Shown here one piece after another: positions 55,379-56,084 of a DNA stretch of 56,084 nucleotides. The stretch is from Granulicella aggregans (GTDB lineage Bacteria > Acidobacteriota > Terriglobia > Terriglobales > Acidobacteriaceae). The position numbers were made by a program, and so were the translations under genes. Numbering within the stretch: position 1 is the first letter of the stretch; every line of letters starts with the position of its first letter. Location of the stretch: NCBI RefSeq assembly GCF_014203275.1, contig NZ_JACHIP010000016.1, positions 1 through 56,084 on the forward strand, written 5' to 3'. Under the pieces are notes generated by a model. The model saw nothing but the letters and a program-made list of their open reading frames with translations, searched no databases and was not told the DNA's origin.

Positions 55379-56084
55379 AAAACCGAGTGAAGCTACTGTT
55401 TCGATCGCTGTTCAACCGTCGCCGGGTGGAGGCAGAGATGGAAGACGAGATTCGCTTTCACCTGGATGCTCGCACCGCAGACCTGATCGCGGCCGGGAGG
55501 GCGCCGCGCGAGGCAGCGCGGCAGGCTCGACTGGAGTTTGGCGCGAGTGAGCCTCACAAGGACGGCATGCGCGCGGCACTTGGTGTTCGCTGGGCCGACA
55601 ACCTGATCGCAGATTTGCGCTACGCTGTGCGACTGCTGCGAAAATCGCCCAGCTTTACTGCGATCGCCGTCAGTTCGCTGGCGTTGGCAATCGGTGCCAA
55701 CACGGCGATCTTTTCTGTCGCGAACGAAATGCTTTACGAGCGTCTCGCGATCCCTCGGCCACGCGAGCTTCACATGTTCTACGCAGTGGGAAAGAGCCCG
55801 ACAGTCATCCATGGCAGCTGGGGTAGCAATTTCCACGACGACGATGGACGCAATCATATGGACTCGGTGGCGTACCCGTTCTACCGGCAGCTGGTGGACA
55901 ACAACCGCTCCGGACTGGAGATCTTCGCCGCCAAGCCGCTCCCCCAGCTGAACGTGACCGCAAATGGGCAGGCGCAGCCTACAAGGGGACAACTTGTCTC
56001 CGGCAACTATTACAAGGCTCTCGAGATCAAGCCCATGTTGGGCCGGTCGATCCTGCCTGCGGATGATGCCGTACCGGGGCGCGG
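55375..56084 (+). CDS. ADOP-type permease, partial (window end)
   Basis: Starts at ATG 55375, overlapping the PadR stop by four bases, and runs out of the window after 236 codons. NRRRVEAEMEDEIRFHLDAR is the usual soluble prefix. IADLRYAVRLLRKSPSFTAI leads into the first membrane helix (AVSSLALAIGANTAIFSVAN), then the periplasmic MacB-type core with VAYPFYRQLVDNN and RGQLVSGNYYKALEI. The full protein would be about 800-900 aa like the two other ADOP permeases. The frame is open throughout the visible part. Confidence 0.9.
   Translation, partial: MKNRVKLLFRSLFNRRRVEAEMEDEIRFHLDARTADLIAAGRAPREAARQARLEFGASEPHKDGMRAALGVRWADNLIADLRYAVRLLRKSPSFTAIAVSSLALAIGANTAIFSVANEMLYERLAIPRPRELHMFYAVGKSPTVIHGSWGSNFHDDDGRNHMDSVAYPFYRQLVDNNRSGLEIFAAKPLPQLNVTANGQAQPTRGQLVSGNYYKALEIKPMLGRSILPADDAVPGR

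Overview
The window looks like a plasmid or plasmid-derived accessory region of an Acidobacteriia-type bacterium (Granulicella, Terriglobus or Edaphobacter-like). The lineage rests on three PadR regulators, each overlapping or closely followed by a large duplicated permease of the acidobacterial ADOP type, a MRSE-type RNA polymerase omega paralogue, and many conserved acidobacterial hypotheticals. Moderate GC and weak or leaderless starts fit. I saw no rRNA, tRNA, CRISPR array or relaxase.

Positions 1-13200 are a replicon backbone. They hold an iteron cluster (1148-1517) beside a RepA-type initiator (1528-2511, minus), an XerCD/dif-like 28-bp site (3263-3290) just upstream of a tyrosine recombinase, and a repeat-rich candidate centromere (4315-4990) in front of a short ParA and a ribbon-helix-helix-like ParG partner. 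These are followed by a broken DUF1016 nuclease, a histone-like protein and a single-stranded-DNA-binding protein. The ssb gene is split at codon 4 by a 3.5-kb element (8653-12157) that has two tyrosine recombinases and 92-bp inverted repeats. Both ends of this element are spliced in frame with the host gene. A decayed primase gene lies beyond.

Positions 13200-26800 hold two convergent PadR/ADOP modules, a cold-shock protein, a 1026-aa metallophosphoesterase-NTPase that looks like a defence (STAND) protein, a serine recombinase, an HNH nuclease, a conserved small protein and a Crp/Fnr regulator.

Positions 27000-36500 are an envelope and general-stress cluster: GlsB/YeaQ, BON, 17M-like, lipoprotein, LysM (Kbp-like), YidB/DUF937, DUF3761, OmpA and three DUF2382 (YsnF/AvaK) proteins, plus membrane and secreted proteins. 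Two short sequence motifs recur upstream of different genes here and may be shared control elements.

Positions 36500-41400 are a mosaic of junctions and decayed genes: a truncated SRAP protein fused onto the tail of an RsbQ-like hydrolase, a PAS histidine kinase, an ISNCY-type transposase remnant, a frameshifted SpoIIE phosphatase and an omega-like protein. Positions 41800-52300 hold a metabolic and signalling block: hydrolase, SDR, GMC oxidoreductase, NarL-type regulator, cupin, a propeller-type histidine kinase and a tightly coupled RclC/secreted protein/quinone oxidoreductase operon. An intact-looking IS3-family element (52716-54329) separates this from a third PadR/ADOP module, whose permease runs off the end of the window.
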